This document shows, piece by piece, positions 17,651 through 27,015 of a stretch of DNA of 64,000 nucleotides. Source of the stretch: JAHCHG01 sp041394845 (GTDB taxonomy: Bacteria > Acidobacteriota > Blastocatellia > Pyrinomonadales > Pyrinomonadaceae); contig JAWKHL010000001.1 in the NCBI GenBank assembly GCA_041394845.1, positions 1,240,001 to 1,304,000 on the forward strand, written 5' to 3'. Numbering within the stretch: position 1 is the first letter of the stretch; the number at the start of each line of letters is the position of its first letter. A model generated the notes under the pieces. That model was not told the DNA's origin, ran no database searches, and saw only the letters and a program-made list of their open reading frames with translations. Position numbers and translations under genes: made by a program.

Positions 17651-17839
17651 ATGTCCCGAATAAAACTCCGCAAAAAGAAACATCTTTGTTATTACGGTTT
17701 TGCCAGAGTTCCCTGGTACCGCCTTTATTGTCCGGTTTGCCAACAGATTGTTTCAAACAATCTTCCGGCTTTAATTTGTTGTTCGGTCCTTCTGCTTTTA
17801 ATCACGGTTTTCGCCTTGTACATTCTGTTTAAAAGCTGA
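17651..17839 (+). CDS. Possible small membrane protein
   Basis: 62 codons. A basic N-terminus (RIKLRKKKH) and CPVC are followed by a run of about 20 hydrophobic residues (ALICCSVLLLLITVFALYIL) ending in FKS, which would fit a single-pass membrane protein. No ribosome-binding site is visible, and its end overlaps the convergent tatD gene by 42 bases. No family is recognised. A chance frame is possible. Confidence 0.3.
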   Translation: MSRIKLRKKKHLCYYGFARVPWYRLYCPVCQQIVSNNLPALICCSVLLLLITVFALYILFKS

Positions 17840-18625
17840 ATCCAAGCGAAAAAAAGTTTGAAAGTTCCGGGTTGTTTGCCGCGCCAGATCCGCCAAATCG
17901 ACCCCGAGAAAATCGGCCAGAAAACGGGCCGTATCGACCACTCTGGCCGGTTCGTTTCGTTTTCCGCGAAAAGGAACCGGGGTCAGATAAGGGCAATCGG
18001 TTTCGATCAGCAATTTATCAAGCGGAACCACCCGGGCGGATTGGCGCAGATTCTCCGCTTTCTTAAAGGTTACGTTTCCGGCAAAGGAAATCAAAAAACC
18101 GATCTCCATCAAAGCCAAAGCCATCTCCGGGGTTCCGCCAAAACAATGCATGATCCCGCCCCTGAAATCCCCGCCGGAACATTCCTCTTCCAAGATCCGG
18201 ACCGTCTCCCGATCGGCTTCGCGGGAGTGGATGATGATCGGAAGATTCAACCCGCGGGCCACCGCGATCTGACGGCGAAAAACTTCCTTTTGGACGGGAC
18301 GCGGGCTGTGATCGTAAAAAAAGTCCAAACCGATCTCCCCCCAGGCAAGTATTTTTTTGCACCCCTTTGCTAACGTTATCAGACGCGTTTCAACTTCATC
18401 CGAATATTCCAAAGCGTCGTGGGGATGGATCCCGACAGCGCCGAAGATGTCGGGATGGTTTTCGGTCAATTCAACCGTCCTCTCAAAGGAATCGCCTTCG
18501 GGGCTTCCGGTTCCGACGTTGAGCATCGCTCCGACGCCGGCCTCCGCCGCGTTCCGGATTATTTCCGGACGGTCCTCGTCGTAGGCCTCCCCGTCGATAT
18601 GACAATGTGAGTCAACAAATATCAT
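17798..18625 (-). CDS. tatD: TatD family metal-dependent hydrolase
   Basis: 275 residues, a TIM-barrel metallohydrolase acting on DNA or D-aminoacyl-tRNA in characterised members. It starts with MIFVDSHCHIDG, supplying the HxH metal ligands, and has GEIGLDFFYD with the conserved Glu, PIIIHSREAD with a His, and MHCFGG, FAGNVTFKKA and LLIETDCPYL, the TatD signatures. It lies 52 bases after metG on the same strand, a common pairing. The C-terminal end overlaps a doubtful small frame on the other strand. Confidence 0.95.
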   Translation of the reverse strand: MIFVDSHCHIDGEAYDEDRPEIIRNAAEAGVGAMLNVGTGSPEGDSFERTVELTENHPDIFGAVGIHPHDALEYSDEVETRLITLAKGCKKILAWGEIGLDFFYDHSPRPVQKEVFRRQIAVARGLNLPIIIHSREADRETVRILEEECSGGDFRGGIMHCFGGTPEMALALMEIGFLISFAGNVTFKKAENLRQSARVVPLDKLLIETDCPYLTPVPFRGKRNEPARVVDTARFLADFLGVDLADLARQTTRNFQTFFRLDSAFKQNVQGENRD

Positions 18626-18676
18626 AAACAGTCAATTTCAGAGAAAATGAAATCCGACATTTTCACTGGGGAAAAT

Positions 18677-20749
18677 CTATTTTAATCTGGCTCCGTTTTT
18701 GACTCCCTCGATAAAGGTGGCGATGGCGGGAACATCATCCTTTTCCAAACTCGCGGCGCAGATCATTCCCTGTGATTCCAACCCCCGCATCATTCTCGGT
18801 TTGAGGTTCGCGACCACGACCACTTTGCGCCCGACCAATTTCTCGGGGTCGTAAAATTCGGCCAGTCCGGCCAGGATTTGGCGGGGGTTTTCCTCGCCCA
18901 AATCGATCTCGAAACGCAAAAGCTTATCGGCGTTCGGCACCTTTTCGGCCACCAGGATTTCCCCGACCCGAAGTTCGACCTTGATAAAATCCTCGATTGA
19001 AATAAACTGATCTTCGGTTTCGTTTTTCTCCTCCTCCGCTGCTTTTTCCGGGACTACATCACCCTTTTCCGACACGTTTTCCATTTCCCTTTCTTCGTTG
19101 ATCTCTTTCATCACCTTTTCCTTGTTGATCTGCGGAAAAACGGCCTCGGTTTCCCCGAGCGGCGTTCCCGGCGGCAGTTCCCCCCAACTTAAAACCGCCG
19201 GATCCATTGTTGAAATATCACCTTGGAGGCCGATCTGACGATAAATCTCTCTGGAGGCGGTCGGCATTACCGGATACAAAATAACGCTTAACCATCGAAG
19301 GGTTTCGGTCGCCCGGTAAAGTACGGCGTTCAAAGTCTCGGTCTGGTTTTCATCCTTTATCAGAACCCAGGGCGCCGATTCGGTGATCATCTTATCGGTC
19401 CAGGCGATCGCCCTCCAAAGCTCCTCCAAAGCCCCGCTGAAATCGAAATCATCGAATTTTCGCAAAAACTCGTCCCGCGCCAGTTCGAAGATCGAAGCGA
19501 TCTCCTGCGCATCCGGATTTAGCCCAGCCCGTTTGGCGTAGATGAAATTCGGCTCGTGAACCGTTCCGTCCGGAACAACCCCGTCGCGGTATTTCTCGAT
19601 CATCGAAAAGGTCCGGGCCGCCAGATTTCCGAGTCCCTTGGCCAGATCGGAATTGGTTTTGTCGATCAGTCCCTCGTAACCGAATTTTCCGTCTTTGCCG
19701 AAGATCATCTCCCGCAAGACAAAATACCGAACGGCATCGGCCGAAAAATATCTGTGAAGAATTATCGGATCGATCCCGTTCCCGAGGGTTTTTGACATTT
19801 TTCGCCCGTTCGGATCGAGCCACATCCCGTGGGCGAAAACCCCTTTTGGAAGATCGAGTCCGGCGGCGATCAAAAAGGAAAACCAGTAAACGGTGTGTTG
19901 CCGCAAGATGTCCTTGCCGATAAAATGATGTGCGTTCTGCCAGTATTTTTCGAAACCGATCCCCGCTTGTTCCTCGTTGCCGTATCCGATGGCCGTTATG
20001 TAATTTGAAAGAGCGTCCATCCAGACGTACATGACGTGGTTTTCGTCATCGGGAACCGGAATGCCCCACGATACGGCTTTTTTCTCTCGGCTGATCGAAA
20101 GGTCCTCCAGTCCGCCTTTGATAAAGGAAATTATCTCGTTCCGGCGGGATTCCGGGCGTACCAAATTGGGGTCATTTTCGATCTTTTCCAAAAGGATTTC
20201 CCCGTAATCGGAAAGGCGGAAAAAATAGCTCTCCTCCTCAACCCGGTCGAGAAACTTGCTATGCACCAAACAGCGAGGGACATCTTCGCCTTCGCGGGTC
20301 TCATATTCCTTTTCGGTTTTAAACTCGGCGCAGGCGGGACAAAACCAGGCCTGATAAAACCCTTTGTAAATGGTCGAGTTCCCTTTCGGAGTTTTGTTTT
20401 GAGCGATCTCCCGCCAAAGTTTCCGGACGCCCTCGTAATGAAACTTATTGGTCGTCCGCATAAAAATGTCGTACCCCCCGTGATCGGGGTCGAGCCCGAA
20501 ATCGGCGAACATCTCCTTCAATTTTCCGGCGATGAAATCAACCTGTTCCTGAGGTTTTTTTTGATTGTTTTCCGCCTCACGCTGAATGTTTATCCCGTGT
20601 TCGTCGGTACCGGTCAGAAAAAACGTGTCAAAACCCCTCTGTTTTTTGTACCTTTGAACCATATCGGCCACGGTGGTGGTATAAAGATGGCCGAGATGAG
20701 GCAAACTGTTGGCGTAATAAATCGGTGTCGTTATGTAAAATGTCTTCAT
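18677..20749 (-). CDS. metG: Methionyl-tRNA synthetase with C-terminal tRNA-binding domain
   Basis: Class I synthetase charging tRNA-Met. The N-terminus TTPIYYANSLPHLGHLYTT has the HIGH-type motif as HLGH, and FCPACAEF marks the zinc knuckle. The second signature reads KMSKT instead of KMSKS, with the last serine conservatively changed. The anticodon-binding helices cover roughly 380-550. After a charged, glutamate-rich linker (about 545-590), the last 105 residues form an EMAP-II/Trbp111-like domain (FIKVELRVGEIL, NLKPRMMRGLESQGMI) that aids tRNA binding and dimerisation. It sits between an M28 peptidase gene, 3 bases upstream, and tatD. Confidence 0.96.
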   Translation of the reverse strand: MKTFYITTPIYYANSLPHLGHLYTTTVADMVQRYKKQRGFDTFFLTGTDEHGINIQREAENNQKKPQEQVDFIAGKLKEMFADFGLDPDHGGYDIFMRTTNKFHYEGVRKLWREIAQNKTPKGNSTIYKGFYQAWFCPACAEFKTEKEYETREGEDVPRCLVHSKFLDRVEEESYFFRLSDYGEILLEKIENDPNLVRPESRRNEIISFIKGGLEDLSISREKKAVSWGIPVPDDENHVMYVWMDALSNYITAIGYGNEEQAGIGFEKYWQNAHHFIGKDILRQHTVYWFSFLIAAGLDLPKGVFAHGMWLDPNGRKMSKTLGNGIDPIILHRYFSADAVRYFVLREMIFGKDGKFGYEGLIDKTNSDLAKGLGNLAARTFSMIEKYRDGVVPDGTVHEPNFIYAKRAGLNPDAQEIASIFELARDEFLRKFDDFDFSGALEELWRAIAWTDKMITESAPWVLIKDENQTETLNAVLYRATETLRWLSVILYPVMPTASREIYRQIGLQGDISTMDPAVLSWGELPPGTPLGETEAVFPQINKEKVMKEINEEREMENVSEKGDVVPEKAAEEEKNETEDQFISIEDFIKVELRVGEILVAEKVPNADKLLRFEIDLGEENPRQILAGLAEFYDPEKLVGRKVVVVANLKPRMMRGLESQGMICAASLEKDDVPAIATFIEGVKNGARLK

Positions 20750-20752
20750 TAT

Positions 20753-22423
20753 TTATCTTTTTTTTCTTCTCAAACGATCGGCCGGTGCGAATTCATCGTT
20801 CCCTTTGAAGGCCGGAAACTCACCGGCATCGGCGAGCTTTATCCCAACCGCCAGAGCCACCTCCGACTCTTGGATCATGGCCGAAACGTCCCACCAGTCG
20901 GCAAACTCATCATTTTGCTGGTGGTAAAATTTTTCCCGGTAATTCAGGAAAAACCTCCTGGCTTGTTCCCCCAAAGGCTCAATAAAATTATTGCCGTGTT
21001 GGAAGGAAAGGCTCGGAACTCCGGCCCTGGCAAAGGGAAAATGATCCGACCGGTAAAAAAATCCCTGCTCGGGTTGCCGGTCCGGTTCGACCCTTAAATC
21101 CCTCTCCGCCGCCGCCCCGATGACGAAATCCGCCAGATCGCTTCTTTCCATCCCGAGGGCGGTGAAGTCTTTAGTTTTACCAAAAATATTGATCCCGTCC
21201 AAATTCAGATCGGCCAAAGTTTTTTCCAGCGGGACCAGAGGATTCTTGATGTAAAATTCGGAACCGATCAACCCCTGTTCCTCGGCGGTCGGGAATAAGA
21301 ACAAGAAGGATCGTTTCGGCCTTTGTTCGGGCGGCATTTTGGCCAGAACCTCGGCAATTGATAAAAGCGCTGCCACACCCGAGGCGTTATCGTAAGCCCC
21401 GTTGAAAATGAAATCGCCCTCCCCGTCATCTGGCCCCAAACCCAGATGATCCCAATGAGCGGTGTAAATTACGAATTCATTTTTTAAGATCGGATCGCTT
21501 CCCTCCACCATCCCGGCGACGTTCCGGGATAAAAAATCCGTTTTCAGATTATGGAGTAGAAGTTTGGCCCTGACCCCGGTTCGGACTGGTTTAAAATCTC
21601 TTTTCTTCGCACTCCGGATCAGATCTTCGAGCTTCAGCCCGGTTCCCTTAAGCATTTTTTCCGCCGCCTGATAAGTAACCCAGGAATTAATTTTCAAAAA
21701 AGGGGACCGATCCCCTTTTTGACGGGCGATCTCGTAATGCCAATTTCCGGCCGAATTTTTTACAACGCTCCAGGGGTATCCCGCCGATTCGTCCGTGTGG
21801 ATCAAAATCGCCCCGACCGCGCCGCGCCGCGCCGCCTCCTCGAATTTATAGGTCCAGCGGCCGTAATAGGTTAAATTCCGGGCCCCGAACAGCCTCGGCT
21901 CTTCCGCCGTGGGGGAGGGTTCATTGACCAACATCAAGAGGATCTTGTTCTTAAAATCCCCCTGATTTCCCTTGTAATCGTTCCAGTTATACTGCGGCGC
22001 ATCAATCCCGTAACCGACAAAAACTATCTCGGAATTGACCGATATCCTATTTTTTTGAGCCCCGGTAAAAACAACCAAATCCTGACCGAAAGCCAAGGTC
22101 TGGATCAAACCCGATTTGTTCTTGGTTTTGAGGATGGTGGTTGGATTGGGTTTGATACCGATCAAACCCACATTTTGGAAATAACTTTCGCCGAGGGGTT
22201 GAACCCCGGAGTTTTTTAGTTCTTCGGCGATGTAAGCCGTTGCCGCCTTTCCGCCCTTTGAACCCGGCCCGCGCCCCTCGAACTGATCCGATGAAAGCTT
22301 TTTGGCCCTCTCCAACAATTTCACCCGATCAAAAAGTTTTTCATATTCGCCCGCAATTTGCCCGTACAGCGGTTCGATCAGAACCGGAATAAAGCAAATC
22401 AAAAGGGCAAATATTTTTTTCAT
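20753..22423 (-). CDS. Secreted M28-family zinc peptidase (copy 1)
   Basis: 556 residues with a signal peptide (KKIFALLICFIPVLIEPLYG). The M28 catalytic set is visible: TAHWDHLG with the first His, AYDNASGVAA with the bridging Asp, PTAEEQGLIGS with the general-base Glu and a zinc Glu, and RSDHFPFARAG with the last His. A PA-like insert lies between residues 130 and 260 (region around GAVGAILIHTDESAGYPW). Likely a periplasmic or secreted aminopeptidase. It is a close paralogue of the next gene, 30 bases away, and directly precedes metG. Confidence 0.92.
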   Translation of the reverse strand: MKKIFALLICFIPVLIEPLYGQIAGEYEKLFDRVKLLERAKKLSSDQFEGRGPGSKGGKAATAYIAEELKNSGVQPLGESYFQNVGLIGIKPNPTTILKTKNKSGLIQTLAFGQDLVVFTGAQKNRISVNSEIVFVGYGIDAPQYNWNDYKGNQGDFKNKILLMLVNEPSPTAEEPRLFGARNLTYYGRWTYKFEEAARRGAVGAILIHTDESAGYPWSVVKNSAGNWHYEIARQKGDRSPFLKINSWVTYQAAEKMLKGTGLKLEDLIRSAKKRDFKPVRTGVRAKLLLHNLKTDFLSRNVAGMVEGSDPILKNEFVIYTAHWDHLGLGPDDGEGDFIFNGAYDNASGVAALLSIAEVLAKMPPEQRPKRSFLFLFPTAEEQGLIGSEFYIKNPLVPLEKTLADLNLDGINIFGKTKDFTALGMERSDLADFVIGAAAERDLRVEPDRQPEQGFFYRSDHFPFARAGVPSLSFQHGNNFIEPLGEQARRFFLNYREKFYHQQNDEFADWWDVSAMIQESEVALAVGIKLADAGEFPAFKGNDEFAPADRLRRKKR

Positions 22424-22453
22424 ACCTCCCGATTAACCCCGTTTGGAAACATT

Positions 22454-24115
22454 TCATTTTCTCCCCGGTTGGGCTTTGGCGAACTCATCCCCCGAATTAA
22501 AGACCGGTAATTTGTCGGCATTCGAGGCCCGGAGACCGATTGCCAACGTCACATCAAGCATTTGAACCATTCCGTCAAAACGCCAATCATCGCGAAATTC
22601 GTCCGAGGGCTGATGATAATGATTTTTGTTATATTCGGCGAAGATCTTGTCGGCCCAACCCTTTTCGCGCCCGATGTAGTCATCCCCGCTTCTGATGCTC
22701 AAAGCCGGAACGCCCATTTTGGCAAAGGGAAAATGATCCGAGCGGAAAAAAGAACCCTGTTCCGGGCGCGGGTCGGGCATAAATTTCATCTTTCGCTTTT
22801 CCAGTTCCTCGTTGACAAAAGTTCCCAGCGAGGACCGATCCGCCCCCAAGGCTCCGAAATTTTCGGTTTTTCCGTAAAAATTTCCGCCGTCAATGTTCAG
22901 GTTGGCGGCCGTTTTATCCAACGGATAAACGGGATGTTTGGCGTACCATTCGGCCCCCAGAAGTCCCTGTTCTTCAGCGGTGGTAAAAAGAAAGACCTGA
23001 GACCGGCGGGGCTGTTTTTCCTTTGGCAACTTGGTTATCGCCTCGGCCAGGGCCAAAATCTGAGCGCACCCCGAGGCGTTGTCCAAAGCCCCGTTGTAGA
23101 TCGCATCCCCTTTGGCGTCGGGTTTTCCGACCCCGATATGATCCCAATGGGCCGTGTAGATCACGTACTGATCCTTTAATTTCGGATCGCTTCCCTCCCA
23201 AAAACCGATGACATTGTTTGAATCGACCCGTTTCACCTCGGCTTTTAAATTTATCCTAACCGTGGTGTTCAGATCGACCGGTTTGAAATCTCTCGTTTTG
23301 GCGCTTTCGATCAAAACCCCAAGACTCGTCGAAGAGAATTTGATGAATTCCATCACGCTCCGGTCCCGCATCCAGGCCTTTAACTGCAAAAACGGTGTTT
23401 GATCTCCTTCCGACCGAGCGATGTCGAACCTTTCGGTTCCGCCAAAAGAACTTTCGACCACGCTCCAGGGGTAACCGGCCGATTCGTCCGTATGAATTAA
23501 AATAACCCCTTTGGCGCCTTTGCGGGCCGCTTCCTCATATTTATAGGTCCAGCGGCCGTAATAGGTCAGAGCCTTTCCGCCGAACAGATCGGGTTCTTTT
23601 TCCGTGGCCGGCGGATCGTTGACCAGCATCAGCAGAATTTTGTCTTTGTAAACCGACGGATCGCCCTTGTAATCGTTCCAGTTCTGTTCCGGGGCGTCGA
23701 TCCCGTAACCCACGAAAACCAGATCGCCTTCGACCGCCACATCATCCTTTTGGGCATCGGTAAAACCAACGAAATCCCTGCCGAAATCAAAGGTGAAGGT
23801 TTTGCCGTCCGAGGTTCTCGAAAGACTCAAAACCGTGGCCGGATCCGGTTTGATTCCGACGAGCGAAACGGGCTGAAAAAAACCGCCTTTATTTCCGGGG
23901 TTTATTCCCGCCAGATCCAGTCGTTGAGCGATATATTTGGCCGCCAGCTCACCGCCCCGACTTCCCGGAGCCCGGCCCTCGAAACCGTCATCGGACAAAA
24001 ATTTAACCGTTGAACGCAAATCTTCCTCGCTGAAAAGATTGGTGTAATCCGCCTTCTGGCCAAAAATTGAAATGGAAAAAGCCAAAAGTAAAATCAATAT
24101 CAAATATTTATTCAT
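22454..24115 (-). CDS. Secreted M28-family zinc peptidase (copy 2)
   Basis: About 553 residues, a paralogue of the neighbouring peptidase with which it shares order and motifs along its full length. The signal peptide is NKYLILILLLAFSISIFG. Catalytic blocks are TAHWDHIG, ALDNASGCAQ, TTAEEQGLLGA and RSDHFPFAKMG. The PA-like insert keeps GVILIHTDESAGYPWSV. The ATG at 24115 starts the signal sequence; a further upstream start adds five residues. The tandem pair probably arose by local duplication and may differ in substrate preference or stage of expression. Confidence 0.92.
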   Translation of the reverse strand: MNKYLILILLLAFSISIFGQKADYTNLFSEEDLRSTVKFLSDDGFEGRAPGSRGGELAAKYIAQRLDLAGINPGNKGGFFQPVSLVGIKPDPATVLSLSRTSDGKTFTFDFGRDFVGFTDAQKDDVAVEGDLVFVGYGIDAPEQNWNDYKGDPSVYKDKILLMLVNDPPATEKEPDLFGGKALTYYGRWTYKYEEAARKGAKGVILIHTDESAGYPWSVVESSFGGTERFDIARSEGDQTPFLQLKAWMRDRSVMEFIKFSSTSLGVLIESAKTRDFKPVDLNTTVRINLKAEVKRVDSNNVIGFWEGSDPKLKDQYVIYTAHWDHIGVGKPDAKGDAIYNGALDNASGCAQILALAEAITKLPKEKQPRRSQVFLFTTAEEQGLLGAEWYAKHPVYPLDKTAANLNIDGGNFYGKTENFGALGADRSSLGTFVNEELEKRKMKFMPDPRPEQGSFFRSDHFPFAKMGVPALSIRSGDDYIGREKGWADKIFAEYNKNHYHQPSDEFRDDWRFDGMVQMLDVTLAIGLRASNADKLPVFNSGDEFAKAQPGRK

Positions 24116-24214
24116 AATTTTTTCATACATAAAACCACAAACACAGACCTTTTTTATCTTTCCCCGAAATCCAGAGAAAAAGAATTGAAAAATTCAGGAG
24201 TTTCTTTGTTCTTC

Positions 24215-24790
24215 TCAACCTTTGATCAAACTCATCGCCTCGGCTCTGGTCCGGGCGTCCCGGCGGAATCCTCCCAAAACGGCGGAGGTGATCGTTTTTG
24301 AACCCGGTTTTTTCACTCCCCGCAAGGTCATACAGGTGTGTTCGGCCTCCATTACGACCATCACGCCGAGCGGTTGAAGTTCTTCAAAAAGCGTGTTGGC
24401 GATCTGTTGGGTAAGGCGTTCCTGCACCTGAAGGCGTTTGGCGAAGATCTCGGCGATCCGCGCCAGCTTCGACAAACCGACGATCCGGCCGCCTTTGGGA
24501 ATATAGGCGATGTGGCATTTTCCGACGAAAGGCGCCAGATGATGCTCGCAGACCGAAGCGATCGAAATGTCTTTGACGATCACCATCTCGTCGTGCGAGT
24601 CGCCCGGAAGAGGAACGATCTCTGCGCGGGCGTCCTGCCACATTCCCTCGGTCAATTCGGCGTAAAAATTTGCCACCCGTTCAGGCGTTTTCTGCAAACC
24701 GTCGCGGTTCGGGTCTTCTCCCATTCCTTCGAGCATCAAACGAACCCCGCGGGCGATCTTTTCCAAATCCACTTTTTTCTTTTTAGTCAA
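24215..24790 (-). CDS. folE: GTP cyclohydrolase I
   Basis: 191 residues. Converts GTP to dihydroneopterin triphosphate, the first step to folate or queuosine. Zinc ligands are in VCEHHLAPF (Cys and His) and EHTCMTLRG (Cys), and the N-terminal DPNRDGLQKTPERV and GRIVGLSKLARI are family hallmarks. The start overlaps the last four bases of larC (ATGA), so translation is probably coupled. No other folate genes are in the window. Confidence 0.96.
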   Translation of the reverse strand: MTKKKKVDLEKIARGVRLMLEGMGEDPNRDGLQKTPERVANFYAELTEGMWQDARAEIVPLPGDSHDEMVIVKDISIASVCEHHLAPFVGKCHIAYIPKGGRIVGLSKLARIAEIFAKRLQVQERLTQQIANTLFEELQPLGVMVVMEAEHTCMTLRGVKKPGSKTITSAVLGGFRRDARTRAEAMSLIKG

Positions 24791-25989
24791 TTTATTTTCA
24801 AATCCTTTAGTATTTTCTGTTCCAGTTCACGAAGAGGAATTTTAGATTTTACCGCAAAGTCCCTGATCTGGTCATATTCCGGCTTGGCGTTGACGATTTT
24901 TCCGTTAAACTTTGCCAGTTTAACATCAAACTCCCCGAATTCGGTTTGAACCCTTCGGATCTCCCTTTCCAAACAATCTCTTTTTACTTCCGAAAGCCTG
25001 ATTCCGAGGGTTGATGTTTCAGTATAAAGCAGATTCATCAATTCCTCTTTTTTCTCATTTTCACAGAGAATTGAAATAAGCGTGGCGGGACGGTTTTTTT
25101 TCATCTGGATCGGGGTGAACCAGCAATCCAAAGCCCCGAGTTCAAAAGCCCGGTCCATGACAAACCCCAGAATCTGAGGCGTCAGATCGTCGATATTGGT
25201 TTCCAGCAATTGGAGTTTTGAATCAATTTTTTCGGGAAATCCCCTTTGGTTTTCCTTTTCTGTTTTCTCCTCTTCAACTTTCCCCATGATCAACCGCAAA
25301 ACATTCGGGAAATCCGCATATTCCCTGGTTCCCGCCCCGTAACCGGTTTTTTCGACGGACATTTCCGGCAAATAGCCAAAATCCCGGCAAACGGTCGAGA
25401 TGATGGCCGCCCCGGTCGGAGTGATCAGTTCTCCCGTAACCTCTGTTGAATAAACCGGAACGCCGGTCAACAATTCGGTAACAGCCGGCGGAGGAACCGG
25501 AAAATTTCCGTGTTCCATTTGAACGAACCCGCTTCCGACGTGAATTTTCGAACAGGCGAAATGCTCGATTTCGAGAATTTCAAATCCGATGCAGGCTCCG
25601 ACCACATCCAAAATGGCGTCCATCGCCCCGACTTCGTGAAAATGCACCTTTTCAACCCCCATGCCGTGAACTTTGGCCTCCGCCCGTGCCAAATTTTCAA
25701 AAATCGCAAAGGCCCTTTGTTTTATTTTGTCTGCGAGTTCGGAATTCACGATTATTTTTTCAATGTCGGAAAGGTGACGGTGTTTTTTTTCTTCCGGAAA
25801 TTTCGTCCGGGCGTGAATCGAAGCGATTCCGGCCCGGTTTACTTGTGAAAATTCAATCCCGAAATCAGAAATATTTAATCTTTTCAATTCCTTTACCAGT
25901 TTTTCCGGTTCGACCCCGAGCGACACCAAACCGGCCAAAATCATATTCCCGCTCGCCCCGGCAAAACAATCGAAAAAAAGTGTTTTCAT
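24787..25989 (-). CDS. larC: Nickel pincer cofactor biosynthesis protein LarC
   Basis: 400 residues, matching LarC, the CTP-dependent enzyme that inserts nickel into the pyridinium-thioacid cofactor of lactate racemase. It starts MKTLFFDCFAGASGNM, followed by VEKVHFHEVGAMDAILD, and PTGAAI and GYGAGTREY further on, all conserved. The protein is one continuous frame, unlike lactobacilli where it is split by a frameshift. The larB, larE and racemase genes are not nearby, so the partners must lie elsewhere. It overlaps folE by 4 bases. Confidence 0.93.
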   Translation of the reverse strand: MKTLFFDCFAGASGNMILAGLVSLGVEPEKLVKELKRLNISDFGIEFSQVNRAGIASIHARTKFPEEKKHRHLSDIEKIIVNSELADKIKQRAFAIFENLARAEAKVHGMGVEKVHFHEVGAMDAILDVVGACIGFEILEIEHFACSKIHVGSGFVQMEHGNFPVPPPAVTELLTGVPVYSTEVTGELITPTGAAIISTVCRDFGYLPEMSVEKTGYGAGTREYADFPNVLRLIMGKVEEEKTEKENQRGFPEKIDSKLQLLETNIDDLTPQILGFVMDRAFELGALDCWFTPIQMKKNRPATLISILCENEKKEELMNLLYTETSTLGIRLSEVKRDCLEREIRRVQTEFGEFDVKLAKFNGKIVNAKPEYDQIRDFAVKSKIPLRELEQKILKDLKIN

Positions 25990-26127
25990 AATTAATAGGC
26001 AAATTTTACCCTATTTTCGATAATTCCGCCTCGAATAAAATTTTTTTGACGCTCATTCGTTCGATTTTTCGCATATCAAAATAAGTGTATTAAATTTTTC
26101 ATTAATTGGACCAAAACAGGAGAAAAA

Positions 26128-26973
26128 ATGCCAACTTTAGATGACTATATGCGGGGCCGCACCAAGGCCTCTTTGAAAGCGGAAAATGTTTCACCAAAAT
26201 GGATGAAAAGCCCTCCCCTGATTCTGGAACTTACCAATAAGGCTTTCAAGTTATATCACGACGCCTGGAAAGGACTGGGAAACGCTTCGCAAAGGGTCAG
26301 GACAAAAATTGAAATCGACCTGACCGATGCGGCCCGAACCGGTGTCGGTTACGGAATGTTTCCCGGAGATCTGGAATCGGTTTTTCAGCATTTGATCGAC
26401 AATAACAACCATTGGACGAGCGATTCCGGGTCGAATTATTGCGGCCCGCAGGTAACCGGTGCGATCAACTTACCCGACGGGATCACCAATTTCCTGAATG
26501 CCGTTGACCAACGGGGAAACGCCCTCAAACTGAGTTATGCCTATCACCTGAAATATCTTGAAAATCTGGCAATTGCCAAAAAAAACAACCGCTGGGATGA
26601 AATCGGAAAATGGGTGGAAAGGATCGAGAAAAATCTCTGGTGGGGGACTCCAAGCCTCTGGTTCACCTCGATTTCGGCCAATCAAAGTTTAACCGACTAT
26701 CACGGACGCTTTTCCAAATGGAATGACGGATTCGGGACCGTTCAAGCCTTTCTCAACACCTTTAACCAGTACAATCTCGGGGTCGGGACGACCAAACCTC
26801 AGGCGGCCGCGATCGCCACTCTGACAACCCTGATCAAAAAATTCGTTCCCATTCTGGGAGATGCTTACGCCAAGGCTTTCGAGGCGTTGCCCGGCGCCAT
26901 CAAATGGGCCCGTAACGTCAGAGAGGAAGAAGACCGTAAAATCAGGCAGATTCTCGGGGCCGGAAATTGGTAA
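26128..26973 (+). CDS. Hypothetical protein, no recognised family
   Basis: 281 residues, with a clear ribosome-binding site (AGGAGA) 7 bases before the ATG. There is no signal peptide. The sequence is mixed alpha-helical and rich in Trp and Asn, with a tryptophan-dense middle (KWVERIEKNLWWGTP) and a helical C-terminus that includes a moderately hydrophobic run (AIATLTTLIKKFVPILGDAY) which could be amphipathic or membrane-active. I recognise no catalytic motif. It stands alone, divergent to larC and convergent with the sirtuin gene. Confidence 0.6.
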   Translation: MPTLDDYMRGRTKASLKAENVSPKWMKSPPLILELTNKAFKLYHDAWKGLGNASQRVRTKIEIDLTDAARTGVGYGMFPGDLESVFQHLIDNNNHWTSDSGSNYCGPQVTGAINLPDGITNFLNAVDQRGNALKLSYAYHLKYLENLAIAKKNNRWDEIGKWVERIEKNLWWGTPSLWFTSISANQSLTDYHGRFSKWNDGFGTVQAFLNTFNQYNLGVGTTKPQAAAIATLTTLIKKFVPILGDAYAKAFEALPGAIKWARNVREEEDRKIRQILGAGNW

Positions 26974-27015
26974 TAACAAAAAATTCCCTTCCTTTTTTCA
27001 AATCGAGGCGGGCGG

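Noticed and set aside
20036..21097. A 353-codon plus-strand frame opposite metG and the M28 gene
   Set aside because: It is the complement of two well-supported genes, has no ribosome-binding site and no recognisable domain.
22562..23179. A 205-codon plus-strand frame opposite the second M28 gene
   Set aside because: Complementary-strand shadow of a clear peptidase gene.
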